From JBJMQS01 sp045802605 (GTDB lineage Bacteria; Planctomycetota; Planctomycetia; Gemmatales; Gemmataceae): a DNA stretch of 64,000 nucleotides. The position numbers and the translations under genes were made by a program. Shown piece by piece: positions 44,001 through 51,379 of this stretch (positions within the stretch are counted from its first letter, which is position 1; every line of letters starts with the position of its first letter). The stretch is taken from NCBI GenBank assembly GCA_045802605.1, contig JBJMQS010000015.1, forward strand, positions 186,001-250,000, read 5' to 3'. The notes under the pieces are model-generated. The model was not told the DNA's origin. It was given only the letters and a program-made list of their open reading frames with translations, and did not search any database.

Positions 44001-44510
44001 GGCTTGAGGGACTTCGATAAGCTTGGCGACGGGAAAGCGGGTGAGGAATTCTTGTTTCCGCAAGCTCCGCCCTTCCCTGATGCGCGACTGCAAATGATCG
44101 ATCGTGTGTCGCGATACTGCCCGGATGGAGGTCGCGCGAAATTAGGATTTATCGAGGGGACAAAGCGGGTGGATCCGGCTGAGTGGTTCTTCAAAGCTCA
44201 CTTCCACCAAGACCCGGTCATGCCAGGATCGCTGGGATTGGAGGCCATGCAACAACTGCTGCTTGTGGTGGCGGAACGACGGTGGGGCCTTTCGGATCAT
44301 TTGACCTGGCAATCAGTTGCGGTGAAACAGCCCCACGAATGGGTGTACCGCGGCCAAGTCATTCCCAGCAATTCGCAAGTGACAGTCCAGGCAGAGGTTA
44401 CTACCATAGAGGACAGTTGCCGGCTGCTCCGCGCTAAAGGTTTGCTCTTTGTTGATGGCCGGCCCATCTATCGGATGACAGATTTCTCGCTCCAAGGTTG
44501 GGGAACATGA
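38028..44510 (+). CDS. pfaC: PfaC-like synthase: KS-CLF-AT-DH-DH
   Basis: 2160 residues. The ketosynthase (about 8-445) has Cys191 in DAACASS, CHATGTRVGDA and VGHLLTGAG. The chain-length factor (about 455-700) lacks the Cys (CFALSSEETSG). An acyltransferase (about 885-1190) has FVFPGSGNHFAGM and Ser965 in GISLG. Four FabA-type hotdog units follow, around His1474 (WYLDHNRIP), His1685 (CHFIDDMVMPG), a His-less unit near 1880 and His2058 (AHFHQDPVMPG). These give two double-hotdog dehydratase/isomerases that create the cis double bonds. An in-frame palindrome lies at about 1269-1305. KS-CLF-AT-DH-DH resembles Pfa3 of myxobacteria, but without the terminal AGPAT; oleA follows instead. Confidence 0.94.
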   Translation: MSHCASREKIAIVGMAGLFPGAATLDDFWNNISAGVDCSQEVPSGRWSIPADDAYSPEIGRIDHVYSKRGYFLDDVPIEADGLAISQSDLVKLDPSVRLAVTLAHRAWDSANANTADPKRVGIMLGHIALPTEFASRRSTELLEHIYRTGKVDGATSQIDPRNRFVAGWPAIVVAKALGLGGTAFTLDAACASSLNALKLACDALQDGRADAMLAGGLSRPDCLYTQMGFSQLRALASQRCAPFDAAADGLMVGEGGGIFVLKRLADAERGGDTIHGVICGIGLSNDRAGNLLAPASEGQLRAMRAAYTEAGWSPEDVQLIECHATGTRVGDATEFRSLKELWGTACHVGQCVIGSVKSTVGHLLTGAGAAGLVKVLRALREAKLPRTANFRSAATGIDLPRSRFRILNQTEDWPTSTGGPRRAAISGFGFGGINAHVLIEEYRCPRSAVSAKPLPANPKPQPIAIIGLAVRAGQATNACEFGERLFSPNNDPLGSISELGVPLGRFAIPPRELEAMLPQQTLALLTATEALEDADITELPDPDRTGVYLGMVLDQNTTNFHFRWSLKPQERDEVQPLTADRTMGALASIAASRIGRAIRSGGPCFALSSEETSGARALELAISALRRGEISMALAGAVDLPNDFRVRNVVPNDQQPTDAAVTLVLQRLEDAQKDGRRIYGVIEDDVVADSDVHVRSQMFAGAASCMLEVASACIAFEQKSLPISGTKAAQYWLRNADDTRRRVRVTESDSGVNPTSFTLSEVSDNSSAAKWKTPTSEHLIFISCDSILSLRDEVRRLVALAKAGESLSNIAHQCLKQSSLHRGCRLAILACNLDQLYDALAFIEARLAGGEMPVDPPAQFRDRLFCSASFLAGTGSLAFVFPGSGNHFAGMGRELGLAFPNVLRRHERENSSLRSQWQPETIWSEDCRDINPSSALFAQVVYGTLVSDLLAEFGVRPSAAIGISLGTSASFFGLRAWTERDEMYRRIQSSTLFTHELAGPCRAANETWGRPVNEPVDWLTGVIGCSAEVVREKLAGIERAYLLTINSPNECTIGGERAAVERLIAHLGGAFVPLFGVSIAHCEVVKPVADAYRALHVLPVTPPLGVDFYHQISCQRFVPDFESAADAVLAQASHTVNIPAIIESAYRDGVRFFLEIGPGSSATRMIGKILEGRPHVARSAGPGRGDEVGNVLRVLAELFVAGYGVDLAPLYPQQQFHQSMDTKEVIHLPVRPFPFELRPRPQGKTALRQPITTTPNPLPPPSGLAPRISGPLPPCGGGLGWGVEPSRAPTPHPSPPPQGGRGPEGCGKGQDGCGRDEEGGKRVQSISAIQQFGGIAESATDTIFASAARAQLATVRAHADFLRFTNATQAHVAALLTGNVVLEDFQPAEVLTHEAPTALDRSQCLAFATGDVAPVVGPRFAEIDYFPTRVRLPDEPLMLVDRILAIEAQPLSLSHGRVITEHDVTADRWYLDHNRIPVCIAVEAGQADLFLSGYLGIDLHTRGLAVYRLLDAVVTFHSDLPSPPSVIRYDIHIDRFFRQGETYLFRFRFVGTVDGEPLLTMTDGCAGFFTADELAAGKGIVHTELDRRPITGKKPDAWAPLVEMHDVESYDDSQIETLRRGDLASCFGPAFVGLPLANPLRLPGGQMHLVDRITHLDPNGGRFGLGLIRGEADVRPDDWYLTCHFIDDMVMPGTLMYECCLHTLRVFLMRLGWVGEHDKVAWQPVAGDAARLRCRGQVTTATRKVTYEVSIKELGYRPEPYALADVLMYADGKPIVEMLGMSVRLTGTNRERLEQIWHRQPSAVAYDRDRILAFAIGKPSEAFGDRYLAFDHDRVIARLPGPPYSFLDGIIAVEGEPWIMRAGSSAVAEYEVPPNEWYFRANCQPTMPFAVLLEIALQPCGWLAAYVGSALTSETDLSFRNLGGKATLHQSVSPTTGTLTTRVKLTNVSHSGGMIIQHYEFDMRDRAGRPVYDGTTYFGFFSKKALADQVGLRDFDKLGDGKAGEEFLFPQAPPFPDARLQMIDRVSRYCPDGGRAKLGFIEGTKRVDPAEWFFKAHFHQDPVMPGSLGLEAMQQLLLVVAERRWGLSDHLTWQSVAVKQPHEWVYRGQVIPSNSQVTVQAEVTTIEDSCRLLRAKGLLFVDGRPIYRMTDFSLQGWGT
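41834..41942. repeat. Perfect 47-bp inverted repeat inserted in frame in pfaC
   Basis: The arms 41834-41880 and 41896-41942 are perfect reverse complements with a 15-nt loop. Core words such as CCCTCCCCCC and GGGGAGGG identify the common mobile palindrome usually found between genes. Here it codes for a Pro/Gly-rich linker (PLPPCGGGLGWGV... and PHPSPPPQGGRG) between AT and DH and keeps the frame open. Confidence 0.9.
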
Positions 44511-45619
44511 ACTACTCGCGCGTCTATCTCGACGCGATCGGCTATGAGCTGCCGCCGGTCGTCGTGTCAACGCGCGATCTCGAAGCGCGACTAGAACCGG
44601 TCTATCGGCGCTTGCGCCTGCCGCAGGGACAACTGGAAGCGTGGACCGGCATCAGCGAACGCCGTTGGTGGGACGTCGAGCATTCGCTATCACAGAGCGC
44701 CACCGTGGCCGCACGGAAGGCGCTCGACGCCTCGGGTGCGCAAGCTTCCGATATAGAAGTTCTGATTTATGCTGGCGTGTGTCGGGAACAGTTCGAACCG
44801 GCGACGGCATGCAATGTCGCATCCGCGCTGGGCGTTAGTCCCGATGCGGCGGTTTACGACCTCTCCAATGCGTGTCTCGGCGTGTTGAACGGCATCGTCG
44901 ATATTGCCAATCGAATCGAGCTTGGCCAGATTCGGGCAGGCATGGTGGTATCCTGCGAGACAGCGCGCGAAATCAATGAGACCATGATTCAGCAAATGCT
45001 CCAAAATGCGACGATGGAGAACTTTAAGAATTCGCTGGCGACACTGACAGGCGGGTCGGGTGCGGTTGCAGTTTTGGTTACCGATGGTTCGTTCGGGTCG
45101 CCGCGAATGCGCAAATTGATCGGCGGCGTGACCCAAAACGCTCCGCAGCACTTCGGTTTGTGCAAGTGGGGTCTGCAAGCTGTTCCCACGGCACTCCAAC
45201 AATTCATCGCCAACGATGCACCAGCGATGGTCCGTTACGGCGTGGACCTGGGCCTGAAGCATTGCGTGATGCCCTTCATGTCCACGGATGCCGTTGCCGT
45301 GCTTCGTTACGGTGTGGACCTCGGCCTTCGAACCTGGCAGAGCTTCATGGGCAAGCTTGGATGGGCGGTTGATAACGTAGACAAAGTGATCTGCCATCAG
45401 GTGGGCTCAGGGCACCGCGACGCCGTGTTGCGGGCGCTCGGCATCAGTCACGAAAAGGATTTTTCGACGTTTCCATTCTTGGGCAACATCGGCACGGTGT
45501 CGTTGCCATTGACCGCCGCACTTGCCGAAGAGCGACAGTTTTTGCGGCAAGGCGACCGGGTCGGCTTCCTCGGCATCGGCAGTGGTCTTAATTGCATGAT
45601 GTTGGGCCTGCAATGGTAG
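44507..45619 (+). CDS. oleA: OleA, thiolase-family head-to-head acyl condensing enzyme
   Basis: 370 residues. It is a FabH-fold thiolase with triad Cys123 (LSNACLGVLNG), His297 (ICHQVGSGH) and Asn327 (LGNIGTVSLP). The context followed by oleB, oleC and oleD identifies it as OleA, which condenses two fatty acyl thioesters to a 2-alkyl-3-oxoacyl acid. A tandem duplication is present: APAMVRYGVDLGLKH followed by AVAVLRYGVDLGLRT, making it longer than the roughly 340-residue Xanthomonas enzyme. ATG 44507 overlaps the pfaC stop by 4 nt, so its substrates are likely chains from the Pfa synthase. Confidence 0.92.
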   Translation: MNYSRVYLDAIGYELPPVVVSTRDLEARLEPVYRRLRLPQGQLEAWTGISERRWWDVEHSLSQSATVAARKALDASGAQASDIEVLIYAGVCREQFEPATACNVASALGVSPDAAVYDLSNACLGVLNGIVDIANRIELGQIRAGMVVSCETAREINETMIQQMLQNATMENFKNSLATLTGGSGAVAVLVTDGSFGSPRMRKLIGGVTQNAPQHFGLCKWGLQAVPTALQQFIANDAPAMVRYGVDLGLKHCVMPFMSTDAVAVLRYGVDLGLRTWQSFMGKLGWAVDNVDKVICHQVGSGHRDAVLRALGISHEKDFSTFPFLGNIGTVSLPLTAALAEERQFLRQGDRVGFLGIGSGLNCMMLGLQW

Positions 45620-46515
45620 GCGCGGAATTGCACAAGTCAGAAGTTAAAAGTCAGAATTCGGAAGCGAAATCACAGTTTTTTGCGGTTGGCGATGCCAACA
45701 TGCACTACCTCGAGGCGGGCACCGGATCCCCGGTATTCTTGCTGCACGGCAATCCAACTTGGTCATATTTCTATCGCAATTTGATTCCGGCCCTCGCGAA
45801 CGATCATCGTGTCATTGCGCCGGACCATGTCGGCTGTGGATTATCAGACAAGCCCCCCCTCTCGCAATACCCGTACTCGCTTGAACGTCGTGTGGCCGAC
45901 ATTGGCCGGTTGATCGATGAGATTGTGCCGACCGGCCGGGTCAGTTTGGTCGTCCATGACTGGGGCGGCATGATCGGGTTCGCCTGGGCAACGGCAAATC
46001 CAGATCGCGTCGATCGCCTTGTCGCGATGAACACGGCGGCGTTTCCACTGCCGGCAGGGAAAAAGCTGCCCTGGTCGTTGCGGCTCGGACGAAATCGATT
46101 GACCGGGCCGTTGCTCAACCGCGGACTCAATGCATTCTGCCGTGGGGCCGCGCGGTATTGCGTCGTGCGAAAGCCGATGGACGCAGAAACTCGACGAATG
46201 TTTCTTGCGCCGTACGACTCGTGGGCACATCGGATCGCAGTGGATCAATTTGTTCGCACAATTCCCTTGAGCGCTAACGATTCTGGCTTCGATATTGTGA
46301 GGCGGACCGAAGCGAATCTACAAACACTCGCAGATCGACCGATGTTGCTCGCTTGGGGATTGAACGATTTTGTTTTCGATCGTGACTATCTGACCCAATG
46401 GCGACGACATTTCCCAAACGCTGAGGTCGCGGCCATTGACGATGCCGGCCACTACTTGCTCGAAGACGCAGGCGATGAATTGATTCCTCGGATTTCACAA
46501 TTCCTGGCGCCATGA
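45613..46515 (+). CDS. oleB: OleB, alpha/beta-hydrolase (beta-lactone decarboxylase)
   Basis: 300 residues of the haloalkane-dehalogenase-like alpha/beta-hydrolase fold. The oxyanion region is LLHGNPTWSYFYRN, the nucleophile is Asp116 in VVHDWGGMIG and the catalytic His is His280 in AGHYLLED. OleB decarboxylates the beta-lactone made by OleC to give the cis-olefin. The start overlaps the oleA stop by 7 nt. The first 20 residues (KSEVKSQNSEAKSQ) are low-complexity and coded by an AAGTCAGAA-type repeat, so a later start is possible. Confidence 0.91.
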   Translation: MVGAELHKSEVKSQNSEAKSQFFAVGDANMHYLEAGTGSPVFLLHGNPTWSYFYRNLIPALANDHRVIAPDHVGCGLSDKPPLSQYPYSLERRVADIGRLIDEIVPTGRVSLVVHDWGGMIGFAWATANPDRVDRLVAMNTAAFPLPAGKKLPWSLRLGRNRLTGPLLNRGLNAFCRGAARYCVVRKPMDAETRRMFLAPYDSWAHRIAVDQFVRTIPLSANDSGFDIVRRTEANLQTLADRPMLLAWGLNDFVFDRDYLTQWRRHFPNAEVAAIDDAGHYLLEDAGDELIPRISQFLAP

Positions 46516-48140
46516 GCGGCTCGGCGAATATCGCGGCACATCTTTCCGCTCGCGCGCAAACACACCCTACGCAAATCGCATATCAAGGCCGCATAGGGCG
46601 ACGACAGTTCCAAGCGACCTACGCTGAGCTCGACGAGCGAACGAATCGAATTGCGCATGGCTTGCGGGCGATCGACGTGACACGCGGGACGCATGTCGCG
46701 CTCATGCAGCCGCCAGGGCCGGATTTCTTTGCCCTCGTTTTCGCGCTATTTCGGCTCGGAACCGTGCCGATTTTGATCGATCCTGGCATGGGTGTGAAAG
46801 GGCTCGGCAAATGTTTGGCCGAGTCTGAGCCGGCCGCTTTTATTGGGACAATGCGAGCCCACATTGCCCGAATCCTCTTCCGGTGGGCCAAAGGTGCGCG
46901 CATTTTCGTGCGAACCACAGGGCGGCTGGGCCCCGGCCTATCTCTGACGGGCCTGGAGCGGCTCGGGAGCGCTCGCACGGGCACAATCATGGAAGATGTG
47001 GCTCCGCACACCATAGCCGCAATCTTGTTTACGAGCGGCAGCACTGGCCCGGCCAAAGGTGCCGTCTACACATACGAAATATTCCAGGAACAAATCAAGG
47101 TTCTAAAAAGTTCATTCAACATTGAGCCTGGCGAAATCGATTTGTGCACCTTTCCTCTGTTCGCATTATTCGCCCCGGCACTCGGCATGACCGCCGTCGT
47201 ACCGGATATGGATGCATCGCGGCCGGCTCAGGCCGATCCGGCTCACCTGGCAAGATTGATTCAGGACTATCGTGTGACGAATCTCTTTGGTTCCCCCGCT
47301 TTGGTCAAGAATCTTGCACAAGAGTGTTTGCGTCGTCAGATCGTATTCGACTCAGTGAAACGTGTGATATCGGCCGGGGCGCCGGTATCGGCGACAATCA
47401 TTGAGGAGACGGCAAAAATGCTGGCGCCGCGCGTGCAGGTGTTCACGCCGTACGGTGCGACCGAGGCGTTGCCCGCCGCGATCATCGGCAGCGACGAGAT
47501 CCTTGGCGAAACGCGAGCTAAGACGGATCAAGGAGCGGGCATTTGTGTCGGCCGTCCCGCCGGTCGCATCGAAATCGCGATTATCCCAATCAGTGACGGG
47601 CCGATCGCCGAGTGGACTGACGTGACGCCGCTGTCTGCAAATGAAATTGGCGAAATCGCAGTGCGCGGACGGGTAGTCTCGCCGGCCTACTTCAATCGCG
47701 CAGATTTGACGGCCCTTGCGAAGATTCCAGATCGGGCGACCGACACTTTCTGGCACCGCATGGGCGATGTTGGTTACATCGATGATGTTGGTCGACTCTG
47801 GTTTTGCGGGCGGAAATCACATCGCGTTGTCACTCCGCAGCGCACATACTTTACGATTCCCTGTGAAGCTATCTTCAATATGTGCAACAAAGGTCACCTT
47901 CGCACCGCTCTCGTCTGTGCGCAAGGGCGGCCTGTCATATGTGTGGAATGGGCTGGCAGGCATTCGGCTCCTAAATTGGAAATCGAGCGGGAACTGCGCG
48001 AGGCTGGCAAGCGATACGAACATACTCGAGCGATACGTGACTTCCTTTTCTATTCCCAGCCATTTCCTGTTGATGTCCGCCACAACGCCAAGATCAATCG
48101 CGAGAAGCTCGCCGAGTGGGCGGCGAGGCAACTGCCATGA
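46512..48140 (+). CDS. oleC: OleC, AMP-dependent beta-lactone synthetase
   Basis: 542 residues of the acyl-adenylate-forming superfamily. The P-loop-like motif is ILFTSGSTGPAKGAVYTY near residue 175. TPYGATEALPAAIIG (A5-like) and HRMGDVGYIDDVGRLWFCGRKSHRV (A7/A8) follow. OleC adenylates the 2-alkyl-3-hydroxy acid from OleD and cyclises it to a beta-lactone. The start overlaps oleB by 4 nt and the stop overlaps oleD by 4 nt. The family usually runs to about 550 residues, so the length is normal. Confidence 0.92.
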   Translation: MSGSANIAAHLSARAQTHPTQIAYQGRIGRRQFQATYAELDERTNRIAHGLRAIDVTRGTHVALMQPPGPDFFALVFALFRLGTVPILIDPGMGVKGLGKCLAESEPAAFIGTMRAHIARILFRWAKGARIFVRTTGRLGPGLSLTGLERLGSARTGTIMEDVAPHTIAAILFTSGSTGPAKGAVYTYEIFQEQIKVLKSSFNIEPGEIDLCTFPLFALFAPALGMTAVVPDMDASRPAQADPAHLARLIQDYRVTNLFGSPALVKNLAQECLRRQIVFDSVKRVISAGAPVSATIIEETAKMLAPRVQVFTPYGATEALPAAIIGSDEILGETRAKTDQGAGICVGRPAGRIEIAIIPISDGPIAEWTDVTPLSANEIGEIAVRGRVVSPAYFNRADLTALAKIPDRATDTFWHRMGDVGYIDDVGRLWFCGRKSHRVVTPQRTYFTIPCEAIFNMCNKGHLRTALVCAQGRPVICVEWAGRHSAPKLEIERELREAGKRYEHTRAIRDFLFYSQPFPVDVRHNAKINREKLAEWAARQLP

Positions 48141-49126
48141 AGGCCCTCGTCACCGGCGGCGGCGGGTTTCTGGGCTCGGCCATCGTCCGCCGACTCATCG
48201 CGCGCGGCGACAATGTGCGATCGTTTTCCCGACAACGATATCCGGAGTTGGAAAAACTCGGCGTCGAACAATTCTCCGGCGATCTCGCCGATGCGGGCGC
48301 CGTAGATGGCGCGGTCGCGGGCTGTGACATTGTCTTTCATGTCGCCGCGAAAGCCGGCATTTGGGGGCCATATCGCGAATTTCGTGATGCCAACATCATT
48401 GGCACTCGCAATATGATCGCCGCGTGTCGCAAGAATCATATCACTCGATTGGTTTACACCAGCTCGCCTAGCGTCGTGCATACGGGCCAGGACCTGGAAG
48501 GTGTCAACGAATCGGTGCCGATCCCGCGACATTTCGAGGCGCACTATCCCGCCACGAAAGCCATCGCCGAACGTAAATTGCTCGCGGCCAATGCTCCCGA
48601 ACTCGCGACCATGGCACTGCGGCCGCATCTGATTTGGGGACCGGGCGATGTGCATCTGGTGCCGCGGCTGATTGAGCGAGCCAAGCAAGGCAAGGTGAGG
48701 TTCATTGGCGATGGCTCGAAGCTTGTGGATGTCACTTACATCGACAATGCGGTTGATGCTCACGTCAACGCAGCGGATCGTTTGTGGCCGGGCTCGCCGA
48801 TCGCCGGCAAGGCCTACTTCATTTCGCAAGGCGAGCCGGTGCGAATGGCGGATTTCATCAATCGCATCCTTGCGGCCGCCGGCTTGCCGCCTCTGAAGAA
48901 GTCCCTGCCCTTCCCGACCGCCTACGGATTGGCTTGGCTGATCGAATTTGCGGCCACGGCTGCAGGCTGGAAAGACGAACCTCGGCTCACCCGTTTTGTC
49001 GTGCGGCAATTCGCGACGGCTCATTGGTTTGACATTTCCGCGGCACGACGAGATCTCGATTACACGCCCAAAGTTTCGACCGAAGAAGGACTGCGGCGGC
49101 TTGAAGCGTGGCTGAACGCGAAATGA
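48137..49126 (+). CDS. oleD: OleD, NADPH-dependent 2-alkyl-3-oxoalkanoate reductase
   Basis: 329 residues. An extended SDR with MKALVTGGGGFLGSAIVRRL at the N-terminus and the catalytic YPATKAIAE near residue 143. OleD reduces the OleA product to the 2-alkyl-3-hydroxy acid before OleC acts. ATG 48137 overlaps the oleC stop (ATGA). It is the last gene of the 19-kb operon; the convergent glutathionylspermidine-synthase-like gene ends 1 nt beyond its stop, so no intergenic terminator is visible there. Confidence 0.92.
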   Translation: MKALVTGGGGFLGSAIVRRLIARGDNVRSFSRQRYPELEKLGVEQFSGDLADAGAVDGAVAGCDIVFHVAAKAGIWGPYREFRDANIIGTRNMIAACRKNHITRLVYTSSPSVVHTGQDLEGVNESVPIPRHFEAHYPATKAIAERKLLAANAPELATMALRPHLIWGPGDVHLVPRLIERAKQGKVRFIGDGSKLVDVTYIDNAVDAHVNAADRLWPGSPIAGKAYFISQGEPVRMADFINRILAAAGLPPLKKSLPFPTAYGLAWLIEFAATAAGWKDEPRLTRFVVRQFATAHWFDISAARRDLDYTPKVSTEEGLRRLEAWLNAK

Positions 49127-49127
49127 G

Positions 49128-50255
49128 TCACTGTTCAAAGACATGTGGAATGAAGCGGCTTGTGTTTTTCGTTATCGGTGACGCATCCTCGCGGATGCCC
49201 ATGCCGCACGCATAACCGTTGACAAGCCAACTGCCCAGAATCGGTGTGTTGCCGTCAAACGTCGGAATGCTTTTGACGTCCTGGTAGACACACGGCAGAT
49301 CGCCGTAATCGCCATCGCTCTCTGCGACATTTTCACCATTGACGCTGATGCTTACATTCGCGCCCTCTCGTCCGCTGACTGGCTTCTTGACGTACGTCTG
49401 ATTCCAAGCCTTGAATGCGGTTCGCAGTAAATAAGGACACTCTGGGAACAACTCCCATAGCACCACCAAGATTGCCTTGTGGCTCAACAACATCTTCCAT
49501 GGCGGCTCGAACCAGCGCACACGCACCTCGGGCAGATGCGGGCCAAATTCCTCGGCCAGCATCCATTCCCAAGGGTAGAGCTTGTAACAGGTGCGAATAA
49601 TCCCCTCGTCCTGATCGACGAATTGTTTTCGGGCGGAGTTCCAGCCCACGGCTTCAATTGGCAAATACACGGTCTTGAGTCCTGCTTGTTCTGCAGTGTC
49701 GCGCAGATAATTCGTCGTCATAAAGTCTTCGAGGTGTTCGCGCTGCGACACAAAATGCACTGGCCCTTCAATCGGTCGAGTGAGCGATTTCCAAAACTCA
49801 ATCAATCGTTCGTGCAAGCTGTTGAACTGATCTTTCCCGGGAAACTGGTCTTTCAGCCAATACCACTGGATCACCGCGGCTTCCAAGAGAGCGGTGGGCG
49901 TATCCGCGTTGTATTCCAGGAGCTTCGGTGGATTGCGGCCGTCATAGGCGAAGTCGAACCGGCCATAGAGCGTCTGATTGTCGCGCTCCCAACTTTGCTT
50001 GATCCAAGGAATGAAGCCTGGGGATATTTGAAAGTCGGCAAAACGCTCTGTGGCGATGATGTGATCGACGACTTTTAAGCAAAGGTCATTCAGCTCATAC
50101 GTCGCCTTTTCGATGACATCGATTTCGCTTGTCTGAAACTTGTAATAAGCAGACTCATCCCAATAGGGTTGCCCGTCAGCTGAGTGGAAGTGAAAGCCCT
50201 GACTTTCCACAGTCGCTTGCCAGCCTGGCCGCTGTGCGATGGCGATGCGTTGCAC
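49128..50255 (-). CDS. Glutathionylspermidine-synthase-like preATP-grasp/ATP-grasp protein (YgiC/YjfC type)
   Basis: 375 residues. Features of the glutathionylspermidine synthase C-terminal amidase-free family are visible: YGRFDFAYDGRNPPKLLEYNADTPTALLEAA, RTCYKLYPWEWMLAEEFG, VKKPVSGREGANVSI (nucleotide loop) and VNGYACGMGIREDASPIT at the end. Relatives YgiC and YjfC ligate a still-unclear peptide or amine substrate with ATP. It is preceded 3 nt upstream by a small Gly/Ser-rich membrane protein, matching the ygiB-ygiC pairing known from enterobacteria. Confidence 0.9.
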   Translation of the reverse strand: MQRIAIAQRPGWQATVESQGFHFHSADGQPYWDESAYYKFQTSEIDVIEKATYELNDLCLKVVDHIIATERFADFQISPGFIPWIKQSWERDNQTLYGRFDFAYDGRNPPKLLEYNADTPTALLEAAVIQWYWLKDQFPGKDQFNSLHERLIEFWKSLTRPIEGPVHFVSQREHLEDFMTTNYLRDTAEQAGLKTVYLPIEAVGWNSARKQFVDQDEGIIRTCYKLYPWEWMLAEEFGPHLPEVRVRWFEPPWKMLLSHKAILVVLWELFPECPYLLRTAFKAWNQTYVKKPVSGREGANVSISVNGENVAESDGDYGDLPCVYQDVKSIPTFDGNTPILGSWLVNGYACGMGIREDASPITKNTSRFIPHVFEQ

Positions 50256-50258
50256 GGC

Positions 50259-50603
50259 TCAGCTCCCGGACGCATGAGCTGAGCCGGTATGGCCAAAGCC
50301 GCCGCGCGAAGTAACGGAATGCGACGACGAATGACTGCCGGCAGTCGATCCGCCGGAGCGCATTACGACGCTCGACCCACGCGAATAGCCCGAGCCCCAG
50401 CCCCAGCCGTAATGCCAGGGACGCGAGCGATAACCAAAGTAGCTGTGGCTCGATGTGGTGTGACTTGTTTGGCCATTCGCGTCGGCCGTGAGTTGATCGG
50501 TTTCGGAATTTGGCGTACCCCAAATGGTCGTGGCATAAAGGGTCAACAAGACCGCGGAGCCGGCTAGGCCGAGCGTGAGTGTGCGAGTTGTGCGTGGGAA
50601 CAT
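50259..50603 (-). CDS. Small Gly/Ser-rich membrane protein, YgiB-like partner
   Basis: 114 residues. An N-terminal membrane segment (LTLGLAGSAVLLTLYATTIW) precedes a Ser/Gly/His/Tyr-rich tail ending SVTSRGGFGHTGSAHASGS. The C-terminal RGGFG element recalls the DUF1190/YgiB family, whose genes sit next to glutathionylspermidine-synthase-like genes exactly as here. The assignment rests on context plus this short motif. The gene lies 14 nt downstream of the SDR gene, within an apparent four-gene operon. Confidence 0.65.
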   Translation of the reverse strand: MFPRTTRTLTLGLAGSAVLLTLYATTIWGTPNSETDQLTADANGQTSHTTSSHSYFGYRSRPWHYGWGWGSGYSRGSSVVMRSGGSTAGSHSSSHSVTSRGGFGHTGSAHASGS

Positions 50604-50617
50604 GAAGACCGCTCGAT

Positions 50618-51376
50618 CTAGTACCAGCCGCCGGTCACCGGCAATGTCTGCCCGGTGATGTAGCCGCTTTCCTCGCTGGCGAAGAACAAGACCGCGTTGG
50701 CGACATCCTCCGGCCGGCCCACTCGGCCGACGGGAATCTGCTTCTCGTACTCGGCCATGACCTCCGGCCGAATATCGCCGAGCATTGGCGTTTGCACCAC
50801 GCCAGGGGCCACCGCGTTGACCGTAATGCCGCGCTTCGCCAGCTCCTTGGCAAGAACCCGTGTCATGCCGAGAACGCCGGCCTTGGCCGCAGCGTAGTTG
50901 GCTTGGCCGGGGAAGCCGACGAGACCGGCGATCGAGGACACATTGATTATTCGTCCGCCATCGGCCAACATTTCGGCGGCCAACTTGGAACAGTAAAAGA
51001 CGCCGTTCAGATTGGTTTCCAGGACCGTGTGCCATTCTTCCAGCGACATTTTCTTAATCGTGCGATCTCGAAGGATGCCAGCGTTGTTCACCAAAATGTC
51101 GAGCCGGCCAGCTTGTGACTTGATGGTTTCGAACATGGTTTGAACGGATTCAAACTTACGAACATCGGCACCGACCAGATGCACCTTGGCGCCGGATGCT
51201 TTCGCTCGCTCCATCACCTGTTCCGCATCGCGGAGGTTCTGGCCCTGAGGGTCCGCGTAGTATTGCACGAAGCAAGTCGCTCCAGCCTTCGCGAAGGCTT
51301 CGAGCATGAACGCGCCCATGCCGCGCGAGCTACCGGTGACCAGGACCACTTTGTTCGGAAACGAATATGTGATCAT
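50618..51376 (-). CDS. Short-chain dehydrogenase, FabG-like
   Basis: 252 residues. Classical SDR motifs: VLVTGSSRGMG (TGxxxGxG), LVNNAG, the catalytic Ser in NVSSIAG and YAAAKAG (YxxxK). The C-terminal GYITGQTLPVTGGW is typical of FabG-type 3-oxoacyl-ACP reductases. It begins 3 nt after the ferredoxin gene. A dedicated role in lipid metabolism is possible given the nearby Pfa-Ole operon, but it is on the opposite strand and the substrate is not shown. Confidence 0.88.
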   Translation of the reverse strand: MITYSFPNKVVLVTGSSRGMGAFMLEAFAKAGATCFVQYYADPQGQNLRDAEQVMERAKASGAKVHLVGADVRKFESVQTMFETIKSQAGRLDILVNNAGILRDRTIKKMSLEEWHTVLETNLNGVFYCSKLAAEMLADGGRIINVSSIAGLVGFPGQANYAAAKAGVLGMTRVLAKELAKRGITVNAVAPGVVQTPMLGDIRPEVMAEYEKQIPVGRVGRPEDVANAVLFFASEESGYITGQTLPVTGGWY

Positions 51377-51379
51377 GGA

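Noticed and set aside
44507..45619. Annotation of the thiolase as FabH (initiating KS III)
   Set aside because: The Cys-His-Asn triad is shared, but immediate coupling to oleB, oleC and oleD and the OleA-type sequence around the Cys favour OleA.
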